NCBI GenBank assembly: GCA_037893225.1
Contig: JAZGUH010000358.1
Span: 372,001 to 436,000, forward strand
Source of the DNA: Hippasteria phrygiana
Lineage: Eukaryota > Echinodermata > Asteroidea > Valvatida > Goniasteridae
Reading direction: 5' to 3'
Length of the DNA stretch: 64,000 nucleotides
Part shown: positions 29,306-40,769 of the stretch, piece by piece
Layout of the letters: each line of letters starts with the position of its first letter
Position numbering within the stretch: the first letter of the stretch is position 1
Notes under the pieces: model-generated
What the model was told of the DNA's origin: nothing
Databases searched by the model: none
The model's input: only the letters and a program-made list of their open reading frames with translations
Made by a program: the position numbers and the translations under genes

Positions 29306-29865
29306 AATAGGGGTAGGTAGGGTAACCGGAAGCAGAACTATTTTTGTTTTTTTTGCCTTACATTGTATGCTACATTTCAGTGGTTCAAGAATGTCCCAGC
29401 TTCAGGCTTCAGGCACTTAGTCTAGAAAGAGACTTTTTTTTTTAATGAATAGGGTGATGCTATGGAAAGAATTGAAGAAGGCAACATGTATTTTGAGTCC
29501 ATGGCAAATAATAGAACTAACGTGTGTACACACATTTAAAAAATGTACAATTACAAAAAAAACTCTAAATATATTTTGGGTGTTAAGTATTTATAGTAAA
29601 AAACAAAGTGGGGCATCAGTCCTGCATGGAAATATTTCCTCGCTGATTGTGTTGCATATTGTGTGCTGTCCGAGGAATATGCTTTTGCCATGTACATATT
29701 GATTAAGAGTACCTCATGCATGGCACATATTTTTTGAAATTTGTTAAATCATATTAATTTTATTTTAATCATGTAATAAGTAATTAGTAAATATTGTGCG
29801 ATTTGTGGTCCTAGTACATTGGGTAGGCAGATGAATGGGGTGGCGCTTATCCCATTGGGGAATGG

Positions 29866-29890
29866 GGGGGGGGGGGGGGGGGAGGGGGAA
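29866..29890. repeat. Poly-G tract
   Basis: A G run of about 16-20 interrupted once by A near its end. Confidence 0.8.
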
Positions 29891-30260
29891 GGGCAGTCAT
29901 CAGTGACTGTTTGTGACCTGGCAGCACAAAATGAGTGGAAAGTCACACTATGGCTTTCTGAGTTACAAGCAGAAACAACAATTTTTCGAAAATCCATATC
30001 TATCATCTCCAAGTTTTTAAACTAAATTCTTTCTCGAAATATTTTTGTGGATTTCTTTTTTGAACTCGGTTTAAAGTGTGCACAACTCCAAAAGGTTGTA
30101 TCGGGGGCTTGGAATGAGGTACCAGAACACAAAATATATCAAACTAAAGCTTTTAATCATGTTAATCTGTATTTTCAGGAAATACTGTAATCTTGATTTT
30201 CAAATTTAGCAACTTCCCATCCGTTTTGTGGGAACAGGTTACATTTGTTTGTACAGATAC

Positions 30261-30445
30261 CAGGGGTGAAATTTGTCAGGATTTTTCGTCGGGATTTCAG
30301 AATTTCTGAGGTGTCCTAAAGGTGTTTTCACCTGTGAAAGTGGATATAGACCAATAAAAACGGATATTTTAAGGGGGTGCCTTAGGCAAATACAAACTAT
30401 GTTGATCGTGGATTTTTCGTGGATTTTTAGCCAATCTCACCCCTG
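30261..30445. mobile_element. Small hAT-like MITE (CAGGGGTGA ends)
   Basis: Left CAGGGGTGAAATTTG pairs with right CCAATCTCACCCCTG. Internal GGATTTTTCGTCGGGATTTC and CGTGGATTTTTCGTGGATTT copies. A target duplication is not clear (ACAGATAC against TGATATAC). Confidence 0.45.
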
Positions 30446-30468
30446 TGATATACTAAGTGAATGTGGGC

Positions 30469-30600
30469 TTAACCCCTTCTGGCTGGCTGTTTATGGATGT
30501 ACTGTTGGTATACCAAGATGGGCTTGTGCAGCCAAGTGTAATGCAAACAATAGACTGAGTATGCGCAGGAATGTGCATATAACTGTATTCAAGGGGATAA
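30469..30600. repeat. Partial TTAA-family copy (long subfamily)
   Basis: TTAACCCCTTCTGGCTGGC with GGGCTTGTGCAGCCAAGTGT and a distal CAAGGGGATAA. It resembles 51668-51958. The right end is not placed with certainty. Confidence 0.45.
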
Positions 30601-30845
30601 TGGCCGAGTATCTGCAGTTAAGATTGTATTCTGATCCTCATCCTTTTTTTTTACACAGTCTGGGGGATTCACACTACAGTGAACAGCCAACTGGTTGCAC
30701 CAAAGAGGACATTATTTAATTGCACGCTCGACAAATCAGTCATTTAACATTACTCACAAAGGGCAGCAAAAACATTACGAAGCCAGCAGTTCCCAGAGCA
30801 TACTTTTCAAGGTTTATAAAGAGGATGTTGATTGCCAAGAGAAGT

Positions 30846-31805
30846 CTGCATCATATTGTAGTTTTATGTAGATTGCGTATTAAGGGAATAAATATGTGCT
30901 GGATCCGCTTTGGAGCCTGGATGCTGATAATGACCCTCGCCGAACATATTTGTTCCCATTCATAAAATACCTCTGAAATTTATAAATTTCGAATGATTTT
31001 GTTCAATTGTTTTTACCTTGGTTTGTAAAACACCCCTTTCAGCTATTTAATGGTTCATACCACGTACGAGTAGTGCTAAACATTTCCTTATATGGAAATT
31101 GACGCGCGCGCAACGCACTCGCCAGATGGTTGCAGCAGTGCCAGTGTAGTGTGAAATTATGGACTCTAAATACGGACGCATTGGTAGTATTGCACTTGCG
31201 TTTATTGGGAGAGTGACTGGTCGCCCCAATGTTCAACCAATAAAATAGACTAAATTTCGTGTGACAACAGAAAAAGTGTTTAAAACCACCCATGTGATGG
31301 GCTCTCGACCAATAGGAATGGGTAAACTGTCTTGGGTATTTATGAATGTAAAATAAAAGCCAATTATTTCTGCCATGAAATAACAAAAAAGTGACTTTTG
31401 AGTTTTGTTTTTTCGATCTCCCTTTTGTTTCTAGCACTAGGCACAAAAGGGGAATTCTTGTTATGACACGAGATTTGTTTGCTGCCTGCAGCGACAACTT
31501 TTATACAAATGGCACCAGCGGGCACTTAATAGAAATACATGTAGCTCTCAAAAGTCACTATTTTTGTTATTTCATGGCAGAAATAATTGGCTTCTTTTTT
31601 ACATTCATAAATACCTAAGACAGTTTACCCATTCCTATTGGTTGAGAGCCCATCACGTGGGTAGTTTTAAACACTTTTTCCGGTGTCACACGAAATTTAG
31701 TGTCCTACGAAATCTGGTCCATTTTATTGGTTGAACACTCGAGCGACCAGTCACTATTTATTTTACAATATGCAATCTACATAAAACTACAAAAATGATG
31801 CTGAC
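30846..31805. repeat. Inverted repeat (foldback) of about 960 bp
   Basis: Outer arms 30846-30885 and 31766-31805 (TGTAGTTTTATGTAGATTGC against its complement) enclose inner arms of about 200 bases: 31200-31397 (AGTGACTGGTCGC through AAAAGTGAC) and 31548-31757. Matches include CCAATTATTTCTGCCATGAA and its complement. The centre is near 31470. No coding region is supported. Confidence 0.75.
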
Positions 31806-32555
31806 CCTTTTCCCATGACGCCGTGAAAAATTTTCTCTCAAGGAAACTCTTGGTGGTACATTTTGTGGTTGAATCCCCCAAATGAAATCTAGGTTTGTTT
31901 CAGCAATGCCGTTTATTTATTATTCAAAAATGCTTTGTAAATTGATCATTGTGCAATGGTTAAATCGATCACTGTTGGTGTTTCGGACATTCCCTCCACA
32001 TCCAAAGAATTATTTCTTACACAGTATACATGTAGAAAAGACTCTTTAATGTCATAACAGCATGTTCTAATTTGTAAATTTGTTGGACATTAAACCGTCA
32101 ATTCAGTTATTGTAAGGAATTGTCATTTTGTCGCTGTATGTCAAGTCATGTTCAAATTGCTTTTAGTTCGGTCTCTTCATTCCATTATTACAGCAGGGGG
32201 GGGGGAATCACAGGGTCGTAAAGTTGAAAAATAATGCCAGATGTATACACTGTTTATTAAATAAAACGGTTGTGACGAGCTGATTTTACATGTAAATTAA
32301 TTCTGCAATGAGGGGTGTATATACCCTCCAACAACAATTTGTCAGTCAAGAGCCACGCCTGTTGGATTCGTCCCAATCCCAAATGACCCTTAAATCACCA
32401 TAAAGACTGCACATGGACGTCGCACTCGCAACTGTGGATAAACACGGCTGCATTTTGTGCACAAGTCCATGGGGAAACTGCAAACCAAATTGGCAATTTC
32501 CTTTTTTTTTCACACAATTTGCCCCCAAAATAAAACATACACAAATACAGATCTG
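31806..32555. other. Spacer with no gene recognised
   Basis: Short G tract at about 32196. No supportable exon. Confidence 0.45.
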
Positions 32556-32967
32556 TTAAAGGTAATGTATACGATTGGTAATCCTCCATTTTTTTAATTA
32601 TTACGAAATACCTTACTAGACTAAGTTAATAGTAGTCTCAATCATCCTGTGAAATGATGGCACCAGGTGTGCTGTCGTCAAGAAAAGTGGAAATTGTTAT
32701 CGTTTTCCAACGATTTCCAGCTGAAATCGTTGGGAAAACTGCCCTGTAGCCTTTAGTCAAGGCACGAGTGGCGGGCCCCGGACATGCTGGCATATTCGGG
32801 GCACATCCAGGTAGCCACGCGCCGTTTTTCTCTTGTTTTTTTCGTCATCCAACAATGCAAAACTTTGAACAGGTCAGTGGAACGATATTTCCTATAAAAT
32901 ACTAACCCCAAAATCCGCCCATTTCTGAAAATTGCAACAATGACCAATCATGTACACTACCTTTAAA
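32556..32967. mobile_element. MITE family D, copy 2
   Basis: Left TTAAAGGTAATGTATAC pairs with right GTACACTACCTTTAAA. It shares CATCCTGTGAAATGATGGCA and CTATAAAATACTAACCCC with 27005-27427 but has lost the middle. Confidence 0.75.
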
Positions 32968-33197
32968 ATAGAGCCAGAAGTACGATCTGCTCAAGATACG
33001 ATGACATTTCCCAAAAAATCTGAGAGAAAAAGAAATAAAAGTAAACTTTGCTAGTACCTTTATATCGCTTTGTACATGAAAACAGTTTTGTTTAAATCCA
33101 AAAGTTAGTTTTTGCGCAGACGCATTGTAATTCCAATTTGGCTCTTAGCAATGACTTACATGTATTCTCAGTGTCTCAACGGTCAAATACACCAGCG

Positions 33198-33416
33198 ACC
33201 AAATTTATATATCTACTGATTTTGCTTAGGACGAAAATGTCTTGCTTTGTAAAAACAGGTTACCAGCCAAAGATCCATAGACTTTCATTCTAAGCAAAAA
33301 GCAAATAAATAAATCTATGATTTACAAAAAATATACACCACATGAAAATTTGGTTGGAAATCCTGTTTTTATCCAGGAAGAATTTTCATGCTGAGCGGCT
33401 GCATAAATTTGGCCAA
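33198..33416. mobile_element. MITE family E, degraded copy
   Basis: GACCAAATTTATATATCTAC and GCATAAATTTGGCCA are the ends. The inside has AACAGGTTACCAGCCAAAGA, shared with 28418-28651. Confidence 0.55.
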
Positions 33417-34048
33417 TAGAGGAATCCCACAACGACGAGTTTAGCGCCAATCTGCGTTTGAAAACGAGGATCTCATTGTCACAGTAAACAACTTTATGCT
33501 GATCGTGCGCCTGCGCTGCCTTTTATGGCCTGAATAATCCATGCATGAATGAATGCGCTGAAAAGCGTTGCTTTGTTTGCCACTGACATTCTCGCTTTCA
33601 ACCCGAAGTGCGCAGAAGGGGCTAATGTGAAATTCCTCTATAGATGCCATGACACCTTTTCTTCCCCTCAACATTTACTGTTTATTGAGCTGAAAAAGGA
33701 TTAATACACCGAGTACTAAGTTATGAGTTTTTAAGGAACAACAATTTACAAATGGATATGCAACGTCTTTTTGTAATTCCTTGACCCACCCTCCCCCCGC
33801 CCCAATTTTTTGGGGGCAAATTGTTGTCGCTCTCAATTAGAAAAAAATGAATTCACAAAGACAAGAATAAATGCATGTAATTATACAATTTTAAGAAATT
33901 GCACTTAATGCATTTTTGGACAGGCAACATACATTTCTTAACTAAATTAAATACTACAAAAAAATTGGATCAAGGCAGAAAAGTTGTCACCTAACCCTTG
34001 CACGCTTCTGTGTAAACTCCACATAGTTTCATATGATAAAAACTCTTA
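33417..34048. other. Spacer with no gene recognised
   Basis: A minus-strand open frame of about 77 codons (33441-33674) lacks splice signals or family resemblance and is not annotated as a gene. Confidence 0.4.
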
Positions 34049-34226
34049 TTAACCCCTTGAGTACGGTTAATATAGTGAGGCGCCGGGGTGGCTTGTGCAG
34101 CCAAGCGTAACATACACAATAATCCAACAATGGATTGAAAATGCAGAAAATGGCGTGTATAGACGTCATCCGGCCTGGTGGCAATTTGTTTGCGGCATTT
34201 GGCGTCATCCGTACGCAAGGGGTTAA
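34049..34226. mobile_element. piggyBac-like MITE, TTAA family, intact
   Basis: TTAACCCCTTGAGTACGG and CCGTACGCAAGGGGTTAA are exact 18-bp inverted copies apart from one base. TTAA is on both sides. It ends 47 bases past the stop codon of the tail-anchored protein gene, so it probably lies in that gene's 3' region. Confidence 0.9.
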
Positions 34227-34272
34227 AGAGATATACGATCAAAATGCAAAATATAAAGCATATTTTTAAGAA

Positions 34273-34554
34273 TTATCTGCTGAAGAAAACCCTAAACAGT
34301 AAATGTCCGGCCAACAGGAGCAAACAAATCTTGAGAACGCCCAGCAAATGGGACACAAAAGTCCGGTGTTCTTCGGGCACTCGGCTGACCACGTCCGGTA
34401 AAATCCAGTTAGTGATGTGCCAGAGTTTCACCAGGTATGCAAAGATGGGATTCCCTGGGTCGGCGTCAGGATGGCTTTGGGTGACCCTCCTGCGGATGGC
34501 TCCTCGACGCTTGAACATCGCGGTAGGGCTCCTGTGACCTTTCTGTTCCGACAT
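34273..34554 (-). CDS. 93-residue putative tail-anchored membrane protein, unnamed
   Basis: An exon with acceptor GTTTTCTCAG (start at 34584) holds ATG at 34554 in a good context (A at -3) and runs to TAA at 34273. The N-terminal 30 residues are basic (FKRRGAIRRRVTQ). Next is a Trp-rich segment (FAYLVKLWHITNWILPDVV), then EEHRTFVSHLLGVL. A C-terminal hydrophobic helix, KICLLLLAGHLLF, ends two to five residues before RVFFSR. A single helix at the extreme C terminus suggests insertion by the tail-anchor route into the ER or mitochondrial outer membrane. Codon use and GC content are clearly higher than in the flanks. If an upstream exon contributes coding sequence, the frame is open back through the acceptor (QDFALAQPSRS), so 93 residues is a minimum. 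Family not recognised. Confidence 0.6.
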   Translation of the reverse strand: MSEQKGHRSPTAMFKRRGAIRRRVTQSHPDADPGNPIFAYLVKLWHITNWILPDVVSRVPEEHRTFVSHLLGVLKICLLLLAGHLLFRVFFSR

Positions 34555-34689
34555 GCTCCTGCTGGGCTGGGCTAGCGCAAAGTCCTGAGAAAACAAAAAG
34601 TGTAGAAACTGCGATGAACAAGTTGTAGAAATTATGTAACTCTGCTAGGGCAGGAAATCCACCAAACTGCACTTGAATAGCATCTAGTA

Positions 34690-34870
34690 GGGAATTATGC
34701 CCAGCCTATCAACGTGAGTGGTACTTCAGTAATGTTACACTGGGTATTAGGTTGGTACTTCCTCACCTTCCACCTCTTGTGGCCTGGTTCGAATCCCTCC
34801 AAGATCCTATACGGATTGGCCATGTGCGAGACTACCACAGTGTCACCGCAGATGAACAAATCCACACGAA
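34690..34870 (+). repeat. Possible SINE with B-box
   Basis: GGTTCGAATCC at about 34787 is a perfect polymerase III B box in a stretch lacking coding potential. The A box is not clear. Confidence 0.35.
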
Positions 34871-35136
34871 AATATATGCTTCATAATTTAATATAAATAC
34901 TAGTGTTGTTCTTAACCATTGAATTTAAACAGATCGACAAACCGATGGTGGAAACCAGCAGCTTATGACATTTCAAGTGCAATTCTACAAAGGTCTAGGG
35001 AGACATACAGTCAAGGATATATGCTTTAAAAAAGTACTCCCACTGGCGTCACGAGAGGGGGTTGTGCAACACCTCCCTCTCCCTATTACTCGATTTTGTT
35101 GTCAACAAAATCTTTAATGACAACCTCACCATCATA

Positions 35137-35153
35137 CCCCCCCCCCCCCCCCA
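35137..35153. repeat. Poly-C tract
   Basis: Run of C near 35137-35153, before a fragment GGGCGATTCCACGCCGGAAT of an unplaced repeat at about 35190. Confidence 0.8.
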
Positions 35154-35593
35154 CCCCAGTTTTCAAAGTGCCATATACATGTATAGGCTTGGGCGATTCC
35201 ACGCCGGAATCGATTCTCTGATGTAGTCGATTCCAGTCCACGCGTGACGATTTTGAAGACTGGCCAACTCCAACACGCCCTCAAATAAGTCTTATTCTTT
35301 AACAAAAAGAACCCTAAATGGTTCCAGAAGTATGCAGTGAATCAAAGACAAACTGATGAAGCCGTCCTTTAACGAAAAGCCTTAACAGCTCCACGGCACA
35401 TTAAATTATCACAAAGTCAGCTACATTTTTGTATTTTATTTGTGGAACACAAAGGCAGCCGCCGGCACGGTCGCTGTGCATTGTACGTTGTCGCTGTGGC
35501 CTGCCTGCCGCGTTGCAATTTCCTCACGAAAATGGTAATTTTTCTTTGACGTAAGAGTTGATTTGTTAAATGCGAATCTGGTTTCGTATCATC

Positions 35594-35784
35594 ATTCAGC
35601 CCCTTGAGCCTGGGTATAATGGGGTATGCTGGGCCGGCTTGTGCAGCTAAGCGAGGATGTGCAGCCAAGCGTAATGCAAACAATAACCCAACAAAGGATT
35701 GAAAATACAGAAAATGGGGCTGTAGCCGTCAACCGGCCAGGTGGCAATTTTCAAACCGCAGCTCAACCGGGTTCAATGGGTTAA
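35594..35784. mobile_element. TTAA family, degraded copy
   Basis: Left CAGCCCCTTGAGCCTGGG; right ends GGGTTCAATGGGTTAA. The interior GTGCAGCCAAGCGTAATGCA and GTCAACCGGCCAGGTGG is shared with 63590-63800. Confidence 0.65.
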
Positions 35785-36472
35785 TACTCCTATTATTAGC
35801 ATGCTGTAAAAAAAAGAAATAATTACCTCAAAAATTGCATCAACAAAATTGGCTCCTTCATGTCACGGACTCGTTTGGAAATGGGCAAGCTAACCACTCT
35901 CCACAACAAAATGCAGGGTGTTGTAAAACTCCTTACACGATAATCGCCCGCCAATTTTGATCTTGTGTGCTGAGCTGACTTTACACGCAGATTGGTTCTG
36001 CACCACGTACATGCCCTACGTATTGATTGCAGTTATTTTGAAAGCATCTGCATGTATAGACATCCGTTGTGAAACTTCCCATTTCCTTATTTCTGGAAGT
36101 CGTGACATGTCAAGACAAACACCGATACTGTCACACTGCCACAAAACATGAAAATGAATGTAATTAGCTGGATTGAAATCCACAAAATTAGCTGCCCGAA
36201 ACATGATGTATGATTTCCAGAAATGCCTGAAGCCCAGAGACCGTAATTTAAATAAAGTTCAAATGCTCCAATCAAAACTGAAATTGAAACCTCTTGTTGT
36301 GACATAGCCGAGGCCTATCAAAGTAAGAATTCTAAAAGTAGTCCAATGAAATAAAACTGCCTACCCACTGAACTGACCTGAAATAATGAGAAATGTTAGG
36401 CATGGCATTTCAACCCTTAACAGAATCTTTCTCAGAGATCAAAACCACAGGCCCTCCTTACTTTTATCAGTT
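35785..36472. other. Spacer with no gene recognised
   Basis: AT-rich, with no supportable exon or repeat boundary. Confidence 0.45.
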
Positions 36473-37712
36473 TTAAAGGTAATATACAACACTTGCAAAC
36501 ATCAAACAAGGTGATCCGCGGATCACACGTGTCGCTTTTTTTTGGTCACTCCATCTAAGCTTCAACTTTTCAAATGAAAGAAATTTTACATTTGCAGCCT
36601 ATTTTACCACTTGACCTGAAATGACCTTTGACATTGATATGTGACCTTTAACACCAACATTACATAAATGTTTGCATGTTGCACGTTTTGGTTCAAGTTT
36701 GATTGCAATTGGATTTGAACTGTTCAAATGAGACCAATTTTACAGTTTCAGCCTATTTTATAACTTGACCTCAAATGACCTTTTACATGACCCAAGTGTG
36801 ATTGGAAATTGGACAAACTTTTCCAATGAGACCCATTTTTTCCCGAAACTAACCAAAATGCCACATACATACCGACATACTTATGACCCCTACATGACCT
36901 TTGACCTCAGCATTCCAAAGAAGAATTGCGTCTTCCCACCCAAGGGTCACTGCATATAAGTTTCATCAAAATCCATGAAAGCATACATGTACACATGTAG
37001 ATGTTATAAACTTTCTCCCAAAAACTTAACCTGAAACTTTAACATACATATAAAGCTACAGAGCTATGGTCACACAGAATGGTAATTGTCCCCCAAAACA
37101 TTCGTTTAGACAACACAAACTATTGAATTACAACTATTGAATTATTATGAAATACATTATATGACCGTAAGCAAATGATAGTCTCAAACATCCTTTGAAG
37201 TCATGGTACCTCGTGTGCTTTCATTTTCAAGAAAAGTAGAATTTTTCTACAAATTTCCAGCGATGGTCAGCCGATCATCGTTATACCCAGCACGATATGG
37301 GGCAGAGGGGTACCCCCCTTTTGTCCCTATACCCTATACACTCTCCAGACTATTGTTACCTAACACATCCCCCCTAGACATCTGCAAAGAATTCCTGAGA
37401 TTCCGGGAACACAATGACCAACACAAAAGAGGGGGGGTTCCCTCTGCCGCATATCGTGCATCATATAGATCATCGTTGGAAAAAACTGTTCCTCGACTTG
37501 ATAATTCCCTTTCTCCACATTGCTTTGTTTTGTCTGAAGTAGGGTCAGGGAACCAGACTACAGGAACAGCATTTTTGTCTGTTTTCCCAGCATCTATGCA
37601 CACAAAACTTTAAACAGGTCAGCATTACAGTATTTGCTATAAAATACTAACGCCCAAATCCATTCATTTCTGAAAATTACAGCAAAAGCAAATGTTGTAT
37701 ACTACCTTTAAA
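36473..37712. mobile_element. MITE family D, copy 3, with an insertion
   Basis: Left TTTAAAGGTAATATACAACA and right TGTTGTATACTACCTTTAAA are near-perfect 20-bp inverted ends. The unit is three times longer than its sisters because about 600 bases of the TGACCT-rich repeat are inserted at about 36505-37120. The remainder (37137-37712) is collinear with copies 1 and 2. Confidence 0.78.
36505..37120. repeat. Dispersed repeat rich in TGACCT half-sites, copy 2 (nested)
   Basis: AACAAGGTGATCCGCGGATC opens the block. TTGACCTCAAATGACC and ACCTTTGACCTCAGC occur inside, ending near CATTCGTTTAGACAACACAAA. It is collinear with 2395-2912. Confidence 0.68.
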
Positions 37713-38219
37713 CGTAAGAATATCATCATGCATTTTTCGGCAAAGCCCAAATGTGTGAGCCACAAAGGGACGACACTTCATTTATTTGTCATATGCAAGC
37801 CTTAGATTAAGGGAAAAAGATGATGAGTGACAACTGAGAGTGCATACTATGCGCACCCCCCCCCCCCCCCCCCACCTAAATCCGACCTTTCCCATTTCCA
37901 GGGCTAATTAATGCTTTCTCACCTTCACGTCCTATTCCCGTCTTGTTTAATCAGCTGGGAAATCTGTCATTTATTTGCATATGGATATTCACCATGCATA
38001 CAGCTACACACTCCTGGTCAATGCACGGTTTGTCCGTTATTTGCTCGCGAGCTGTGAGGGTATATAAAACGCACAGAAACCTACATGTACTTCAGTTTCA
38101 ATTTTGTGTGTAACTCATTGATTATGACATTATGCATGTAGGGCACAGAGGTGGAAAAAAGAAAGATGTGCACGAAAATTTTCATGACGATATACAATGT
38201 ACATGATTATTTTCATCAG
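37713..38219. other. Spacer with C tract
   Basis: A poly-C run at about 37857-37873. No gene recognised. Confidence 0.45.
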
Positions 38220-38348
38220 AACCACGTGTGGATATTTCTGACATCTGGTGTATGACCTGCAGGCTATCAGAATTACTTCCCATGGACATTAACGACCTTG
38301 ACACTGACACTAATATCAGTATGACAAGTGGATGTCATAATAGAGAAG
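38220..38348 (+). CDS. Candidate internal coding exon (weak)
   Basis: Acceptor TTATTTTCATCAG and donor GAAG/GTACTGG bracket 129 bases that are open only in phase 1 to phase 1. The frame reads PRVDISDIWCMTCRLSELLP then MDINDLDTDTNISMTSGCHN. Composition is protein-like, but there is no neighbour exon or family match. It may belong to an unrecognised rightward gene or be chance. Confidence 0.25.
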
Positions 38349-38583
38349 GTACTGGTAGATCAGATAAACTGGAGTTCAATTTCCTAGTATATTCTGTTCA
38401 AAGGGAAATTCCCTTTAAATATGGTTCACCACTTCACTATCAGACTTGTATTTTCTCGGCATTCTTCTCTCATCCCCAAGAAAACAAAAAATCATTGTGA
38501 CATGTTGTCTTATAGCTGGTCATCATCTCGTTCCAAAAATAATTATATCACCAAACAACCCACAAGAAAGACCGCCAACATAG

Positions 38584-38700
38584 GGCAAGATAGCTCAGTT
38601 GGTAGAGCGCCGGTACGGTTTTCCGGAGGTTGTAGGTTCAAATCCTGCTCCTGCCAGTTTTCTTTAACTTTGAAAATTCTTTTAAAAATAATTATTACGA
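38584..38700 (+). repeat. tRNA-derived SINE with nearly intact tRNA head
   Basis: 38584-38657 folds as a tRNA: D arm GCTC/GAGC, anticodon stem CCGG/CCGG, T arm GTAGG/CCTGC around TTCAAAT, acceptor with one mismatch. The anticodon loop ACGGTTT lacks U33 and a purine at 37, so it is not a functional tRNA. The tail CAGTTTTCTTTAACTTTGAA is shared with 49876-49970, marking a SINE family. Confidence 0.7.
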
Positions 38701-39025
38701 TGTGTCACTTTCCAAATGCCTCTGAAGTGTTCAATTTGAACATAATTTTTCAAGAGGGTTTGGGTCATGTTCACCCCTCCCCTAAACAATAAAAACAATA
38801 CGTCGAAGGATTGCAGTTACACAATGTGGAGTTATCTCTTAAGAGCTCATTTCCAGATGGTGTTATCACAAACCTTTACCGTATTGTATACCTCGCCATG
38901 CAAACTTTCAAAACATCGCTGGCCCCCAATTTTTTTAATATTTTAATCAAACCAAGCTTTCTAATAATTTCAAAATTTAAAAAAGAAATTCAAAGAGTTT
39001 TCGAAAATTTCTTGACACCAATTTG

Positions 39026-39062
39026 TTGTGTCCCATTTGCTGGGCGTTCTCAAGATTTGTTT
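39026..39062 (+). repeat. Exact 37-bp copy of a coding segment from 34322-34358
   Basis: 37 consecutive bases (beginning TTGTGTCCCATTTGCTGGGC) equal the coding strand of the tail-anchored protein exon at 34322-34358. The flanks differ at once on both sides. It lies in AT-rich noncoding DNA. Confidence 0.9.
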
Positions 39063-40769
39063 CCCCTATAATTCCGTCTTGTTAATTTTTAAAAAACCCC
39101 TAAGTTTATAAAAAATTGTACATGCACGTGCATCTCAAATTATAATAATTGATTTTGCTCAAGAAACTTACCAAAACTGAAGTGAGTCTGACTGACAGAC
39201 AGACTGACCAGCTACACAAACAAACAGGCAATTGGTAGAATCTGAGAAAAAGAATTATTCAACAGCTGATATACATGAAGTAGAAAAGCAGTAATACATT
39301 TGGCATAAATTTGTTCGGGAAAAAAGTGTAAGTTGGATTTGATTAGATAATGAATCTAAACCCATCAGAACTATATGCTGCCTTACAGTTGCTCACCGAC
39401 ATAAATGTATGCTGGTAAAAAATATATTTACATAATTGTTACTCTATTTACAAATTTATTCTATTTATTTAATATACATGTAGAGAATGGTCTTAATGTT
39501 TAATATTTATGCCAGTGTTTCTTTTAAATTTTGTTTTATCCCATTCCTGTAATTGGCGGTTCTTCCGCTGTTGGATGTAGTTAATAAATAAACATAAACA
39601 AACAATAAACAAAACAGACACCACGATTGTTTCTATATTAACCTTCATCAGTTCATGCCTTCTTATTTAACCTGGGGAAACCTTAAAGGCAACGGTGGCG
39701 GAACAGGGGGGCTGGGAGGGCATTGCCCCCCCTCCCACTTTTTTTTCCAATTTTGGCAGTTCCGCACACAAAAAATCATAGAAAAGGGCAGCAGCCAGCC
39801 GGCTGCTTTGGCCCCCACTTTTAAAAGTGTTTCACTTCTGTTTACTTTCAGGAACACTGTTTTTCTGATTAGTGCCAAAGAACCACTATTCGAGATACAT
39901 GTGCAAAGACTGGTACACGTGGAAGTGCAAGTTTCAGATAAAATGGTATTAATCTTTTACAAAAAGCTAGAGAAATATATATTCACATTATGACATCAAG
40001 AAATTACAGGCCTAAATCAAATTTTCATGAATTTAATTTACAACTCATATAGACCTTTTTTTTTAGCTGTACCTTTCTACATGAGCTGTCACCACGCAGA
40101 ATTTTTGCCCGACCTTTTGTCAAAATTAAAGAAATATTCTGACTGATTCTAAGCAGAATCTCAAATTATGATCCACTAAATGATTATGTCAAATTTTCTC
40201 AAATTACAATTGTTTTATTTTATTTTTAACTTTTTTTACATCTTTTTTTTTTTTTACAGCATGTCATCAGCAAGTTTCTTCCACCGTGCATTACTATCTT
40301 TAAATCACGTACGCTATAACTCGAGTCAATCTTTTACCCAAAAAAATTACCATTGGCTGAATCTGCCTTTAACAGAGATACAGATATTCACAGAGACATA
40401 TTCATATAGTTAGTTAATTATTTACTCACCAATCTATCTATCTAGTTGCTTATATTCCGGGGCACCGCTCCCCGACGACGTACACAACGTATGTTTCTCT
40501 TACTTCAGTTTCAAGAGATGCTTCCAGCCCAATCGGACTTGCCCATTCAAACCTACAATGACATGCACTCACAACAAAAACAACAGATGACTGTTGAGCA
40601 CACAAGGACATTATGAGAGAACTGTTTTGCATCACAAAAGCTTGGACAGTGCAGACAATAACAAATAATATTGTCTCGGAGCTTTAACCGTGTCGTGACA
40701 TGGATTTTACTGTATTAATAATTAACCTTGAAAACACGGCCCCTACATTAAATTTGTGCTGCACGGCGC
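39063..40769. other. Spacer with no gene recognised
   Basis: AT-rich DNA. A short C-rich MITE-like piece (CATTGCCCCCCCTCCCAC) lies at about 39721. Small open frames near 39655 and 40261 have no family support. Confidence 0.45.

Noticed and set aside
30273..30719. 148-codon plus-strand frame
   Set aside because: It runs across a CAGGGGTGA MITE and a TTAA-family fragment; no family resemblance or conserved composition.
38584..38657. Functional tRNA gene
   Set aside because: Anticodon loop lacks U33 and a purine at 37, the acceptor stem has a mismatch, and the tail is shared with another SINE copy.
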